NCBI GenBank assembly: GCA_023548195.1
Contig: JAJHZJ010000014.1
Coordinates: 12,500,718 to 12,564,717, forward strand
Length of the DNA stretch: 64,000 nucleotides
Source of the DNA: Bettongia penicillata ogilbyi
Taxonomy: Eukaryota; Chordata; Mammalia; Diprotodontia; Potoroidae
Direction: 5' to 3'
Part shown: positions 10,292 through 22,700 of the stretch, one piece after another
How the letters are laid out: each line of letters opens with the position of its first letter
Numbering within the stretch: position 1 is the first letter of the stretch
Translations under genes and position numbers: made by a program
Notes under the pieces: model-generated
Database searches by the model: none
Seen by the model: the letters and a program-made list of their open reading frames with translations, nothing else
Told to the model about the DNA's origin: nothing

Positions 10292-10435
10292 ACAGCACCA
10301 GAACTAAAGCTCACATTGAAGAGCAACCGCACCTGCCGTGGAAAGCCCATTTGAATCTCAGACCCCAAGCACTAGCTGGGTAGATCTAGGCGGGGGTGGA
10401 CAGGAATCTCAGAAGTCAAGTAACTGGCTGGGGAA

Positions 10436-11534
10436 ATGCATACAAAAGGGAAGAAAAAACAAGACTATAGAGAGTTTTTTCGAACAGATGCAAATGATCC
10501 CGACTTTCGGATCTGATGACGAGGACATATTCTTGCCATCAGGGAAAGACATGGAGGGTGGGGCCTCGGTACCCCAGACATCCCAGGGGGGTGTCGGGTG
10601 GGCTCAGGCCTTGGAAGAGCTCAAAAAGGATTTTGAAAAGAGTTAGACAGGTGGAAGAAAAACTGGGAAGAGAAATGAGAGAGGTGCAAGAAAAGCATGA
10701 AAAACGGGTCAATACCTTGGTAAAGGAGACCCCCAAAAATGCTGAAGAAAATAACACCTTGAAAAGTAGGCTAACTCAACTGGCAAAAGAGGTTCAAAAA
10801 GCCAATGAGGAGAAGAATGCTTTCAAAAGCAGAATTAGCCAAATGGAAAAAGAGGTTCAAAAGCTCACTGAAAAAAATAGTTCTCTCAAAATTAGAATGG
10901 AACAGACAGAGTACAATGACTTTCTGAGAAACCAAGAAATCACAAAACAAAACCAAAAAATGAAAAAATGGAAGAGAATGTGAAATATCTCATGGGAAAA
11001 ACAACTGACTTGGAAAATAGATCCAGGAGAGACAATTTAAAAATTATGGGACTACCTGAAAGTCATGATCAAAAAAAGAGCCTAGATATCATCTTCCATG
11101 AAATTATCAAAGAAAACTGCCCTGACATTCTACAACCAGAGGGCAAAATAAGCATTGAAAGAATCCATCGATCACCACCTGAAAGAGATCCAGAAAGAGA
11201 AACTCCTATGAACATTGTGGCCAAATTCCAGAACTCCCAGCACAAGGAGAAAATATTGCAAGCAGCTAGAAAGAAACAATTCCAGTATTGTGGAAATGCA
11301 ATCAGGGTAACACAAGATCTAGCAGCTTCTACATTAAGGGATCAAAGGGCGTGGAATAGGATATTCCATAAGTCAAAGGAACTAGGACTAAAACCAAGAA
11401 TCACCTACCCAGCAAAACTGAGTATAATACTTCAGGGGAAAATATGGTCTTTCAATGAAACAGAGGACTTTCAATCATTCTTGACGAAAAGACCAGAGCT
11501 GAAAAGAAAATTTGACTTTCAAAAACAAGAATGA
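10436..11534 (+). pseudogene. HAL1 ORF1, inner copy, nearly intact but frameshifted
   Basis: The C-terminal 188 codons (10968-11534) are open. They hold the RRM-like segment (RRDNLKIMGLPESHDQ) and the C-terminal domain (AARKKQFQYCGNAIR, WNRIFHKSKELGLKPRITYP), ending DFQKQE. The coiled coil upstream lies in two other frames (10338-10646 and 10516-10983), so at least two frameshifts, near 10640 and 10970, break the protein. L1 ORF1 is an RNA-binding chaperone acting in the retrotransposition RNP. Without ORF2, a HAL1 would rely on L1 for reverse transcription. Confidence 0.88.
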
Positions 11535-12563
11535 GAAGAAGCATGAAAAAGTAAACAGCAAAGAGAAGTCTTAACGGTCTTACCATAAGTGAACTGTTTA
11601 CATTCTTACATGGAAAGACAATATTTGTAACTCTTAAAACTTTTCAGTATCTGGGTAGTTGGTGGGACCACACACACACGTACATGCATGCACGCACACA
11701 CACATACACACATGCACACACATACAGAGACAGAGAGCACAGAGTGAATTGAATAGGATGGACCATATCTTAAAAGAAATTAAGGTAAATGGTGAGAGAG
11801 AAATGTAGTGGGAGGAAAGAGGGTGAAATGGAATGGGGTAAATTATCTCTCATTCAAGAGGCAAGCAGGAGACTTTTTAGTGGAGGGAAAAAGAGGAGAG
11901 GTGAGAAAAAAAAAACAAGAAGTTTACCCTCATCACATGGAAGGAATAAAATGCACACTCATTTTGGTATGAAAATCTACCTTACAGTGTAGGAAAGTGA
12001 GGGAGAAGGAGATAAGCAGGGTGAGGGGATGATGGAAGGGAGGGCAAAAAGAGGAGGAAGCAATTTGAAGTCAACACTTGAGGAGGGACAGGATCAAAAG
12101 ACAGAAGAGAAACAATGAGGGGCAGGATAGGATGGAGGGTAATTCAGTTAGTCTTACACAACACGACTATCATGGCAGTCATTTGCAAAACTACACAGAT
12201 ATGGCCTATATTGTATTGCCTGCCTTCCCAAAGGGAATGGGTGGGGAGGGAAGGATGGGGAGAATTTGGAACTCAACGTTTTAGGAACAACTGTTTAGTA
12301 TTCTTGTTGCTACTAGGAAAGAAGACATACAGTTAATGAGGAATAGAAAGTCATCTGGCCCTACAGGACAAAAGAGAAGATGGGGACAAGAGAAGGGAGG
12401 GATGACAGAAGAGAGGGTAGATTGGAGATAGGGAAAATTAGATTGCTTGGTGTATTGGGGTGGGGGGAGGGGATAAATGGGGAGAAAATTTGGAACCCAA
12501 AATTTTGTGAAAACGAATGTAAAAAGTTAAATAAATAAATAAATATTTAAAAAAAAAAGAAAA

Positions 12564-12578
12564 GAAAAGGTTACTAGC
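12564..12578 (+). repeat. Target-site duplication, right copy
   Basis: GAAAAGGTTACTAGC follows the inner HAL1 A-tail and is identical to 9569-9583. The outer HAL1 resumes immediately after it. Confidence 0.95.
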
Positions 12579-12694
12579 AAAGAGAAGTCATACAGGACTT
12601 GTTAAAGTTGAACTATTTACATTCCTACATGGAAAGACAATATTTGTAACTCTTGAAACTTTTTTTAGTAACTGGGTAATTGGTCGGATTACAC

Positions 12695-12725
<31 letters not shown>

Positions 12726-13577
12726 GAAACAGAGAGACAGAGAAGACAGAGAGAGACAGAGAACACAGGGTGAATTGAATAGGATGGGGTCATATCTTGA
12801 AATAATGAAATTAATCAATGAGAGAGAAATATATTGGGAGGAGAAAAGTAGAAATGGAATGGGACAAATTATCTCTCATACAAGAAGCAAGTAAAAGACT
12901 TTTCAGCAGAGGGAAAAAGGGGGGAGGTGAGAGAAAAAACATGAAGATTATTGTCATCACATTTGACTAAAGGAAGGAATAAAATGCAATCTCATTTTGG
13001 TATGAAAACCTATCTTACAATACAGGATATTGGAGGAGAGGGGGATAAACAGCGTGGGGGGAATAATGGAAGAGAGGGCAGTGGGGAAGGGAGCACTCTT
13101 GGGGAGGGATAAGATCAAAAAAGAGAATAGGAGAAATGGGGGGCAGGATAGGATGGAGGGAAATATAGTCTTACACAACACGACTATTATGGAAGTCATT
13201 TGCAAAACTACACAGATATGGCCTATATTGAATTGCTTGCTTTCCCAAAAGGGATGGGCAGGGAGGGAGGGATGAAGAGAAGCCAGAACTCAAAGTTTTA
13301 GGAACAACTGTTGAGTATTGTTCTTGCAACTAGGAAGTAAGAAATATAGGTAATGGGGAATATAAATTTATCTTGCCCTTCAGGACAAAAGAGGAGATGG
13401 GGATAAGGGAAGGGAGGGATGTTAGAAGGTAGGGCAGATTGGTGATAGGGGTAATTAGAATGATCAGTGTTGTGGGGTGGGAGGAGGGGAGAAATGAGGA
13501 GAAAATTTGCGACCGAAAATTTTGTGGAATTGAATGTTGAAAACTTAAATAAATAAGTTCAAATACAAAAAAAAAGA

Positions 13578-14298
13578 GTAGGGTATACTCTGGGGACCTG
13601 TAAGATCTCATTTCCTCCAACATGGCACAATCAAGCCTGTACATTGATCTGGGAGCAACCAGAAACTTTTTTGGCCAGAATCTATGAGTAGTAGAATTTC
13701 CTCTCCACAACAGCCTCACCTCCAGTTCCCCCATACCAGCACTCAGGGCTGAGGTTCAGATCAACTGCTCAATTCCCTCAGGGGTTTTAGATGGGGGAGG
13801 GGCTGGGGCTGCCACTCAGTGTTGAGGTGAAATCAGCTACTCAATTCCCCTAGGGACTTTATGATGAGGCCTCCAACAATGGATGTGGGCTGCTGCATGC
13901 CATGGGAGCTGCCACTTGGGTCCGGCGTTATGAGGGGGACCCTCATAACTAGCTGAAAAAGCCTTCTCACTGGCCTTTGGTGCCTATGAGTTGAGGGATC
14001 TGTGAACCACTGCTGCCACTGCTGGGAATTCCACCCCTGAGTCCTGCTCAGGTCTTTCTTCTTGCACTGTGGGGTCAAGGCTGGCCTGGGCTCCACTCCA
14101 TATCCAGTGTGACAGACCTTCCCCGTAGGCCTTCCAGGTTACCCTGAGCTGGAAGTCTCCTCCCTTCCATTGTTCTGTAGCTTCTGCTGTTCTAGAATTT
14201 GTTAATATCCATTCTTTACAGGTATTTTATGGGCTGTGGGGGAAGAGCTAGTGTATATTGGTCTGTCTACTCCACCATCTTGGCTCTGCCCCCCCCCC
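13578..14298 (-). mobile_element. LINE-1/HAL1 5' UTR fragment, inverted
   Basis: Read on the - strand it begins next to a G-run with GCAGAGCCAAGATGGTGGAG near 14298, the L1/HAL1 5' start, and continues through a GC-rich 5' UTR. It ends abruptly at the A-tail of the outer HAL1. No ORF1 is reached. Confidence 0.8.
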
Positions 14299-16408
14299 AA
14301 GTAAAATTACTTTTAAAAGACAAAGTAGCAAGATTCCTGTCACTGGAGATTTTCAGAAAGCTCATTCCCCAGGATTTTCCTGATCATATATTATTGGAAT
14401 TAGATGTCTTCTGAGGCCTCTTTTGACTATGAGATATGTGTGTGTAACCAAACCCTAAAGTTAGATTTATTTTCCATCACAATGCACACTAAAAGGTCCC
14501 ATTCCTGAAGATAGGTGGGAATGCATCTCCTTCTCAAGATTCTAGGATTGTCCCTAAAGGATTGGGAGTGTTTTTCTAATTCTATTGACGTGAACCCTCA
14601 TAATGGTGTGTTCTCCCCAATATAAATCACCAGTGATTGATGCATCAATATCATTTGACTAATTAATATCAATTAGTAAATATAATTTGTAGAACCAGAG
14701 GTATATTTCCTGAGAAACTATATATCAAGAAGTACAGATATTCCCCACCCCAATGCCTGGGACCACATACCACCTATACTACCTCAGTCTCTGAAGATAG
14801 TAGACCCACACTTAAAGAATTTTCTACCAAGCATTTACTCCACAAAAGTCACTTCTAAAGATCTCATAACTGCAGGATGAATTGACATCTCAGTTGCTAC
14901 TAAGTTTGGCTTCCACTGCTTACAGATTGTGTTAATGCCACAGTTGATAACAAAATCTGACCAGGATTCCCATCATTGGATTTCTGGTGGCTCACTCTAT
15001 GGATCTTTTAAAGTGTACAAGGTCATATCCATCTTTAATACTGCAATACTAAAAACAGGAAAGAATTACAGAGAGACAAAGAATAAAGGTCTCTATTCAC
15101 AATAACTTATAGGCTCAGGAAGCTTCAAATTCCAATTCCAGTTCTTCCCTTAGTCATAGAGAGGCAGAAGAGGAATAAAAAAGCATTGGCCAACTAGTGC
15201 CTTTTAAATATATTCTTATTTCCAGCTCCTCATCCCATCAGAAGGTTCCTCCCCACATGTTAAGCACACCAAAAATAAGACCTTCATATTGTCTGATTTG
15301 GGATACAACATTTGTCCACTAACAGATTATTATAACTTTACAGAATTATATTCTCAACCTCCTCTATGAGGAGATGGCATCAGCAAAACACATTACTTAT
15401 ATTCATAAGGAATGAGCTAGGACAGTCGTCCATTGTAAATATAGTTGTGAAATATGCGAAAGACAAGTAACTGGGAATACTGAAGAAGATTAGGCCCTCA
15501 TGATATTTGATGAAGTATCAGGACAATTAGTTAATAGTAGTAAGGAAAGAGATAGACAAGGTAAAGCACAGATGATTAAATGGGAAAAGAAATTCAAAAC
15601 ATTATGAAAGACACCATGTATGTAAGAACCTGATGTGCAGATTTGTGGACTAAGACATTTAGAATAATTAAGACAGTGAAGAAATTAAATAGTCTTTAAA
15701 AACAATATCTTCACCTAACAAACCTCAATATGAGAGACTTTCAATTCAACAAATATTTATTCAACCCTTACTAAGGAAAATGGCTACCTGCCAGGCCTAG
15801 AGTAGACCCTATCTCTCACAAACACTTCAAGAAAATTCTAAAAGTGCACCAGAAGCAATAGTGTAAAGAATATCAAAGAGAAGAATCTAGAAGTCCTTCA
15901 CATAATCGAGGACAGTACAAAAAGACTGTCAGAATCCTTCAGAAGCTCAAACCTCTAGAGATAAACCAGGGAGGATGGAAAACAAAGTGCACAAGCAGCA
16001 TGAGCCTAGAAGGAGAGAGACAGACATACATTAAGAAGGACAGACAGAGAGGAGCAAGCTGAATCCAGCTGCCCCATCCAGAATCATACTAGGGAAGACG
16101 ACAAGATAATACCTTTGAAGCAAGAAATGTCACCTCTTCCAGGAAGCCTCCAGCACAATCAACAGCATCTGGTTGGGGACTGTCAAGGTGACAGCAAGGG
16201 ATGGAACCAGCCCCAAGTTCAGGAAGGTGCAAGGAGAAGGAGACAAGTAGCCAAAGTTTAAACTTGAGTCAAACCACTAGGAGATGGATTCAAAACCCAT
16301 TAATTCTTGCAAGAAGGTGAAACCTATTCTTCGCCACTATATTCACAACAACGTATGCACATTCAAGAGTGTATCACAGGTAAACATACTTACACCAACT
16401 ATGTCAAT
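14299..16408. other. Intergenic, no gene recognised
   Basis: This is moderately AT-rich unique-looking sequence. A short ACAAATATTTATTCAAC motif near 15738 resembles the end of an old L2/MIR-type repeat. No splice-flanked open frame or RNA gene is evident. Confidence 0.55.
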
Positions 16409-16920
16409 TGTTAGGTGGGTGCCACTGGAGGACTTCTAACAGGTGTTCTGGCAGTGGCAAGTTACCTCTTGCTCTGGGCAGACAGGAAGACAGGATTGGA
16501 GACATTACAAGGGGTTTAAAAAGCTTACTTTATTCCATTCTTCTCAAAGGGTTTGCTGATGATGGGAGCACCAACTTCTATAGCATTCCCTAATTACTCT
16601 TCTTGCAGGGGTGGGTGAGAATATAGTAGGAGCTATAACTCCAACAGGCCCCCTGAGCCTCAGTGGGGCTGGTTGAGACAAATACACATGCATATTCCAC
16701 TTACGTATTCTTATACCCCCCAGGCCTTGATGGGAGCAAATCAAGGCATGCACAGCATTGTACTGTCATATTCCCCAATTACTGACCACTTGATTTATAG
16801 GGTAACAAAGAAGGAATTTTGCCAACATTAATCTCACAGTTTAATTTTATCAATATCATCATTTAGCACAAGCACAGTAAACATTATATTATGTCATTCC
16901 TATATCTTACTGTACCAACA
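16409..16920 (-). mobile_element. Probable solo LTR
   Basis: On the - strand the segment starts TGTTGGTACAG at 16920 and ends CACCTAACA at 16409, giving inverted TGTT...AACA ends about 512 bp apart. Inside, in order, are a GGTATAAGAATACG box (about 16718-16705) and an AATAAAGTAAGC poly(A)-like signal (about 16536-16525), the U3-R-U5 layout. No coding remnant adjoins. The flanks show no clear 5-6 bp duplication, so the boundaries are provisional. Confidence 0.5.
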
Positions 16921-18040
16921 CAGTAGGAATTGTTTACAACCATGATTCTGGGAAATTATATCTAGGATCCTAGGAATTAAAATCTAAAAAGAATAACAAA
17001 ACCTTCCTTATCATAAAGAGTTAAGAAACAAACTGGGTCTGATCTATGCACAACATCCCAATGCAGAAACCAAGGATAGAAGAATGAGTAAATGCCTATT
17101 ATGCACAGATCTTGAGATGGGAAGCATGGTACCTGGAAAATATCCATACTTTTACAGTTTAACGTTGTTGGGGGAAAATGAGATCTCCCAAAGTTATAAT
17201 CCTTTCACCAGTGAAGAACATTGTATCTGGGAGCCCCTTAACCCCATCTTAACTAAGGGGAAGTAGTAGGGAGAGACAGGTAATCTCCTCATCCTGTATT
17301 TGTTTCAGTGATAGAAGCTTGAGAATTCAAATAAACATTTTCTTAGATTAAAACACATTCAAATCACACCTCACAAACTCAGTCTTCAAGGTGATGAAAA
17401 GTAGTCTGAGAAAGAAAAAAAATGAAAGCTAAAGGCATAAAAATAAAAGCAGTCAATACTGTGTTTCTCTGGGGTCAAAGTCCTAAAAACTCTCATATTT
17501 TTCTTGCTCAAAGTTCCCCATATGGGATCAAAACCCTGGGAATAGAGTCAATCCAAATTGTTCCAAGTCAACACATCCTTTGCTTTCTACATTGCTGAGT
17601 AGTTTTATTAAAGCATGAGACCTCTTTAGTTCCACCAGTATCCTATACTACCATGGTAGGTGTGGAGGAAGGGATCTTAGAAAAGACAAGTTGAGGAAGA
17701 ATAAATCAGAAGATCCCTCCACAATCCTCGCCCTCCCTCCTGTATCACACTTGTCCACACTTCCCTTTCCGTCCTTTATCCCATTACCCTCTCTGATAGA
17801 TCCCCAGGATCTTATGTGTGTATGTATGGAGTTGTATGAGAGAGGAAAAGTCAATACAACTAATGGATGCACTGGGAAAATGTGTGCAATATGTGAAACC
17901 TGCAGACCTCACCTCCAGGAAGGTGGAAGAAAAAAAGTCAGTATAAATTTATAACATTCAGAGGGGAAGGTATTTGTGACTAGATGCAATGTCTCTGACA
18001 ACATTCCAGTTACTACAGGCTTACTCTCTATGGAATACTC
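16921..18040. other. Intergenic, no gene recognised
   Basis: AT-rich sequence with only short open frames. I see no repeat family I can name here. Confidence 0.5.
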
Positions 18041-18660
18041 TATGGAGTTCCCCCTTCAAGGGGAAAATGGAAATTTAATGACATAAATCACTTTCAAGAA
18101 TTCCTAATGAAAAGACCATAACTGAGTAGACAATTTGACTTTCACATACAAAACTGGAGAGAAGCACAAAAAGGCAAAGATGAATGAGATATTATAAGAG
18201 AAATCAAAAAAGCTAAGCCATGTGCCTTTCTGTAAGGCAACATGATTTGTGTATTATTTATGAATTTTATCATTATTAGAGAAGTTAAAAGGACTCTAAA
18301 TAGAAGAAAGGTGTAGGAGTAACTTGATTGTTTTGAGATGATATAAAAAATATATAGGTAGAAGAGAGGAGAATGGGAGATAGAAAAAATGGGGGAAATT
18401 GTCTCACATAAAAGAGGAACTCAAGGAAGAATTTTTATAATAGAGGGAAAAGGTGAGAGAGATGGGTAATACCTGAACCTCACTCACATCTAAATTGGTT
18501 CAAAACTGGGAATATATATCCTCAATTTTTAATTGAAATCTATCTTACCCAACAGGGAAGTAGTAGGGGAAAGGATTAAGAAAAAAGGAGTATGAAATGG
18601 GGAGTAGGTAAGAGAAGGCAATGGTCAGAAGCAAAACAGACTTTAGAAGAGGGAAAGACT
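18041..18660 (+). mobile_element. 5'-truncated HAL1/L1 ORF1 end and 3' UTR
   Basis: Sequence near 18055-18180 matches the last part of the HAL1 ORF1 at 11440-11545 (TTCAATGA-like, then AAAAGACCA, then GACTTTCA). It continues into the purine-rich 3' region. It is cut at about 18660 by the next L1-type 5' end. Confidence 0.7.
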
Positions 18661-19740
18661 GGGGTAGGAGCCCAGATGGTGGAGTAAAGACAGGAACTCG
18701 CCTTAGCTCTCTCCCAAACACAGGTAAAAACAACTCTAAACAAACTAGAGCAACAGAACCAAAAAAATAGAGTGAAACAAATTAACAGCCCAATAGAAAA
18801 TGAGAGGTCTAAAGAAAAGTTCTGTTGCACCAAGCTGAGAGAGAAGAGCAATACAGCACAGGCACTGCCAGCATAAAAAGGACACAGCAAACTCAGAGTA
18901 GGCCTCGGGAGACTGAAGCACTGGCAACTGCAGAATTTTCCAGATTTCTCAATCCATAAACACCAAAGACAACTTAGAAGGTTAGTGGGAAAGTTCAGTT
19001 TAACCTAGGTGAGAGAGGAGCACAGTTCAGCCCTCACCCCAACATGGCAAAGTCCCATCAAACCAGAAACAGGCCTTGAGGGTGATTGAATGATTAGTGG
19101 CAGTGGCAGCAGCTGCTTCCAGAGCTTTCAGCCCACAGATGTTAAGGGGGTCAAATAACTAGTCAGAAGGGCATTATAGGAGTCTCTTTGCTAACACAGA
19201 GACAAGATTTTGTTGCTTTGCTCATACTTGGAGCTAGATCATAGTCCTGAGTGGCAGTCTTGGGGTAAGGAAGAACACTGGCAAAGCAGAACTTCTGCCA
19301 AGAGTGAAGATGGAACCCTCCCCACAGTTTCAGATCATAACAGAGTGCTTGTAGTTGTTCATTGACTACAGTATAGGAAAGAAGAATAGTAAACACCTCT
19401 CCCTAGACTGTAGCACCTTGGAGGAACTTAAAATTTGCTGGTCCCTAAAAGTACCTCTGAAAACAGCTGCTCAAAACCTCTGAAACTTAGGACAATTCAT
19501 CCTCCACCCTGGAGGCAGAGTTCTACCTTAACAAAAAGTTAAAAGTCAAGGAGTAGGCTGGGAAAATGAGCAAACAATAGAAAATAAACATTGACAACAG
19601 AAGTTATTATGGTGACAAAGAAGATCAAAACACATTCTCAGAAGAAGACAGCAAAGTCAAAGTTCCTACATCCAAAGCCTCCAAGAAAAATACGAATTGG
19701 TCTCAGGGAAGGTAAGAGCTCAAATATTTTTTTTGAAAAT

Positions 19741-19749
19741 CAAGTAGGA
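19741..19749 (+). repeat. Short target-site duplication, left copy
   Basis: CAAGTAGGA precedes the ORF2-bearing L1. The same 9-mer follows its A-rich end at 23994-24002, and the interrupted ORF1 resumes there. Confidence 0.7.
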
Positions 19750-22700
19750 AGGGAGGGAAGACTGAGGAAGGTGGTGGTAAAAAACTGAAACTCTAATGTG
19801 GAAGGGAAGTGAGAAAGGAAAACTAAAATCATAAACAGGGGGAAAGAGGATAGAAGGAAAGACACCGTTAGTAATCATAACCAAGAAGGTAAATGGGATG
19901 AACTCTCCCATAAAATGGAAGCAGATAGCAGAATAGATTAAAAAGCATGATCCAAAAATCACATTTGAAACACATTTGAAACAGGGGGGACATACACAGG
20001 GTAAAGGTAAAAGTTGGAGCAAAATATATTGTGCTTCTGTTGATGTAGAAAAAGTAGTGGTAGCAATCCTAACCTCAGACAAAACAAAAGTACAAATAAA
20101 TCTAATCAAAAGAGATGAGGAAGGGAACTATATCCTGCTCAAAGTCACCTTAGATAACAAAGCAATATCATTACTAAACATACAGGTACCAAGTGATACA
20201 GTGTCCAAATTCTTAAAGGAGAAGTTAAGGGAGTTACAGAAAGAAACAGACAGCATGACTCTACTGGGGAGAACCTCAACCTTCCCCTCTCTGAACTTGA
20301 CAAATATAACCTCAAAGTAAACAAGAAAGAAGTTAATGAGGTAAATAAAACTCTAGATAAGGTAGAGATGATAGATCTCTAGAGAAAATTCAATGGGGAT
20401 AGAAAGGAATATATCTTTTTCAAACCAATACATGGCACATATACAAAAACTGGCCATGTCCTAAGGCATAAAAACCTCACAATCCAGTGGAGAAAGGCAA
20501 AGATAGTCGATGCATCCTTCTCAGATACTAATGCAATAAAAAGCATATGTAATAAAAGATCATAGAAAGATGAACCAAAAATTAATTGGAAAGTAAATAA
20601 TTTAATACTCAACAAAGAGTGGGTTAAAAAACAAATCATAGAAACAATCAACAACTGCATTCAAGAAAATGACAATAATGAGACAGCCTATCAAAACTTG
20701 TAGGATACTGCAAAAGCAGTTCTTAAGGGAACTTTGTATAATTGAATGCCTACATGAATAACATAGAGAAAGAGGAGATCAATGAATTGGGCATGCAGCT
20801 GAAAAAGCTAGAAAAAGAACAAAGTTGAAGATTTCTAAGTAAATACCAAATTAGAAATACTGAAAAAAGCAAAGGACAGATTAATAAAATTAAAATTAAG
20901 AAAACTATTAAACTAATAAATGAAAGTAAGAGTTCATTTTATGGAAAAAACAATAAAATTGATAAACCTTTGGTCAATTTGATTTAAAAAAAGAAAGAAA
21001 AAAATTACCAATATCAAAAATGAAAAGGGTGAACTCATCTCCAATGAGAAGGAAATTAAAACAATAATTAGAAATTTCTTTGCCCAACTATATGCCAAAA
21101 AAATTGACAATCGAAATGTGATAGATGAATATTTTAAAAAATATAAGTTGCCCAGATTAACAGAAGAGGAACTGAGTACTTAAATAGAACAAGCCATCAA
21201 TAAAATCTCTAGGAAAAAAAATCTCCAGGGTCAGATGGATGAACAAGTGAATTTTTCGAACGTTTAAAGAACAATTAATTTCAATGCCATGTAGACACTC
21301 TGGGAAAATTGGTGAAAAAGGAGTCAAATTCTTTTTATGATATAAATATGGTTCTGATACCTAAATCAGGAAGAGACAAAACAGAGAAAAAAAGTATATA
21401 CCAATTTTTTTAATGAATATAGATGCAAAAATTTAAATGAGATAGTAGCAAAAAGAATATAGCAACTTATCACAAGAATAATACATTATGATCAGGTAGG
21501 TTTTATACCAGGAATGCAGGACTAGTTCAATATTAGGAAAACTATCAGCATTATTGATCATATCAGCAACAAAACTAACAGAAACCACATGATTATCTCA
21601 ATAGATGCAGAAAAAGCTTTTGACAAAATACAACACCCATTCCTCTTGAAAACACTGGAGTGCACAGGAATAAATGGAACTTTCCATACAATAATAAGCA
21701 GTACCTACCTGAAGCAATCAGCAAGCATTATATACAATGCAGATCAGCTAGATGCATGTCCAATAAGATCAGGGGAGAAAGAAGGATGTCCATTATCACT
21801 ACTGTCATTCGACATGGTACTAGAAATGTTACCTTTAGCAATAAGAGAAGAAAAAGAAATTGAAGGAATTAGAATAGGCAAAGAAGAAACTAAGTTATCA
21901 CTCATTGCAGATGATATGATGATATAACTAGAGAATCCCAGAGATTCAAGTAAAAAACTATTTGAAATAATAAACAACTTTAGTAAAATTTCAGGTTACA
22001 AAATAAACCCACAGAAATCATCTGCATTTCTATATATTACTAATAAAGTCCAACAGCAAGACATAGAAAGAGAAATTCCATTCAAAGCTACAGTAGATGG
22101 TATAAAATATCTGGTAGTGTACTTGCCAAAACAAAGCCAGGGACTATATTAACACAATTACAAAACACTTTTTGTGACAATAAAGGCGGATCTAAGTACA
22201 TGGAGAAACATCAGTTTTTCGTGGGTAAGATAAGCTAATATACAAAAATGACAATTCTGCCCAAATTTATTTAGTTATTCAGTGCCATACTAACCAAACG
22301 ACCAGATAATTATTTTCTACAGCTAGAACAGATAATGTCAAAATTCATCTGGAAAAACAAAAGGTCCAGAATATCAAGGGAATTAATGAAAAAAATGCTA
22401 GGGAAGGTGGCCTAGCCCTACTAGATCTCAAAATATATTACAAAACGGTGATCATCAAAACCACTTGGTACTGGCTAATAAATAGAGGGATAGACCAGTG
22501 GAATATGTTAGGTACTCTAGACACTGCAGTCAATGAATATAGAAACCTACTGTTTAATAATCTCAAGGACCCCAGTTTCTGGGTTAAAAACTCACTGTTT
22601 CACAAAATTAATGGGAAAACTGATAACAGTATGGTGAACACTGGGCATAGAACAGTGCTTGATAACATACACAAGGATAAAATCCAAATGGATACAAGAT

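Larger units (their letters stand above)
9584..12563 (+). mobile_element. Inner HAL1, full length, nested in another HAL1
   Basis: The element starts GGTGGAGTCAAGATGGCGG and contains a CpG-rich 5' UTR with three tandem units (10089-10291), an ORF1 (10436-11534), a 1-kb purine-rich 3' region without ORF2, and an A-rich tail. It is bounded by a perfect 15-bp target-site duplication. At about 2980 bp it appears complete end to end. It is younger than the outer copy it interrupts, which agrees with its better-preserved ORF1 C-terminus and CpGs. Confidence 0.92.
7678..13577 (+). mobile_element. Outer HAL1 element, split by a nested HAL1
   Basis: The 5' end GGGGTGGAGCCAAGATGGC starts at 7678. The 5' UTR, a broken ORF1 (8457-9560) and the start of the 3' UTR run to 9583. 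The element resumes at 12579 with AAAGAGAAGTCATAC and ends in AATAAATAAG and an A-tail at about 13577. No ORF2 lies between ORF1 and the tail, which defines a half-L1 (HAL1). No target-site duplication is obvious at its outer ends. Confidence 0.85.

Noticed and set aside
21589..21927. Reverse transcriptase frame as a possible domesticated gene
   Set aside because: It is a 112-codon remnant inside a clearly degenerate L1 ORF2, with stops on both sides and an altered active-site box.
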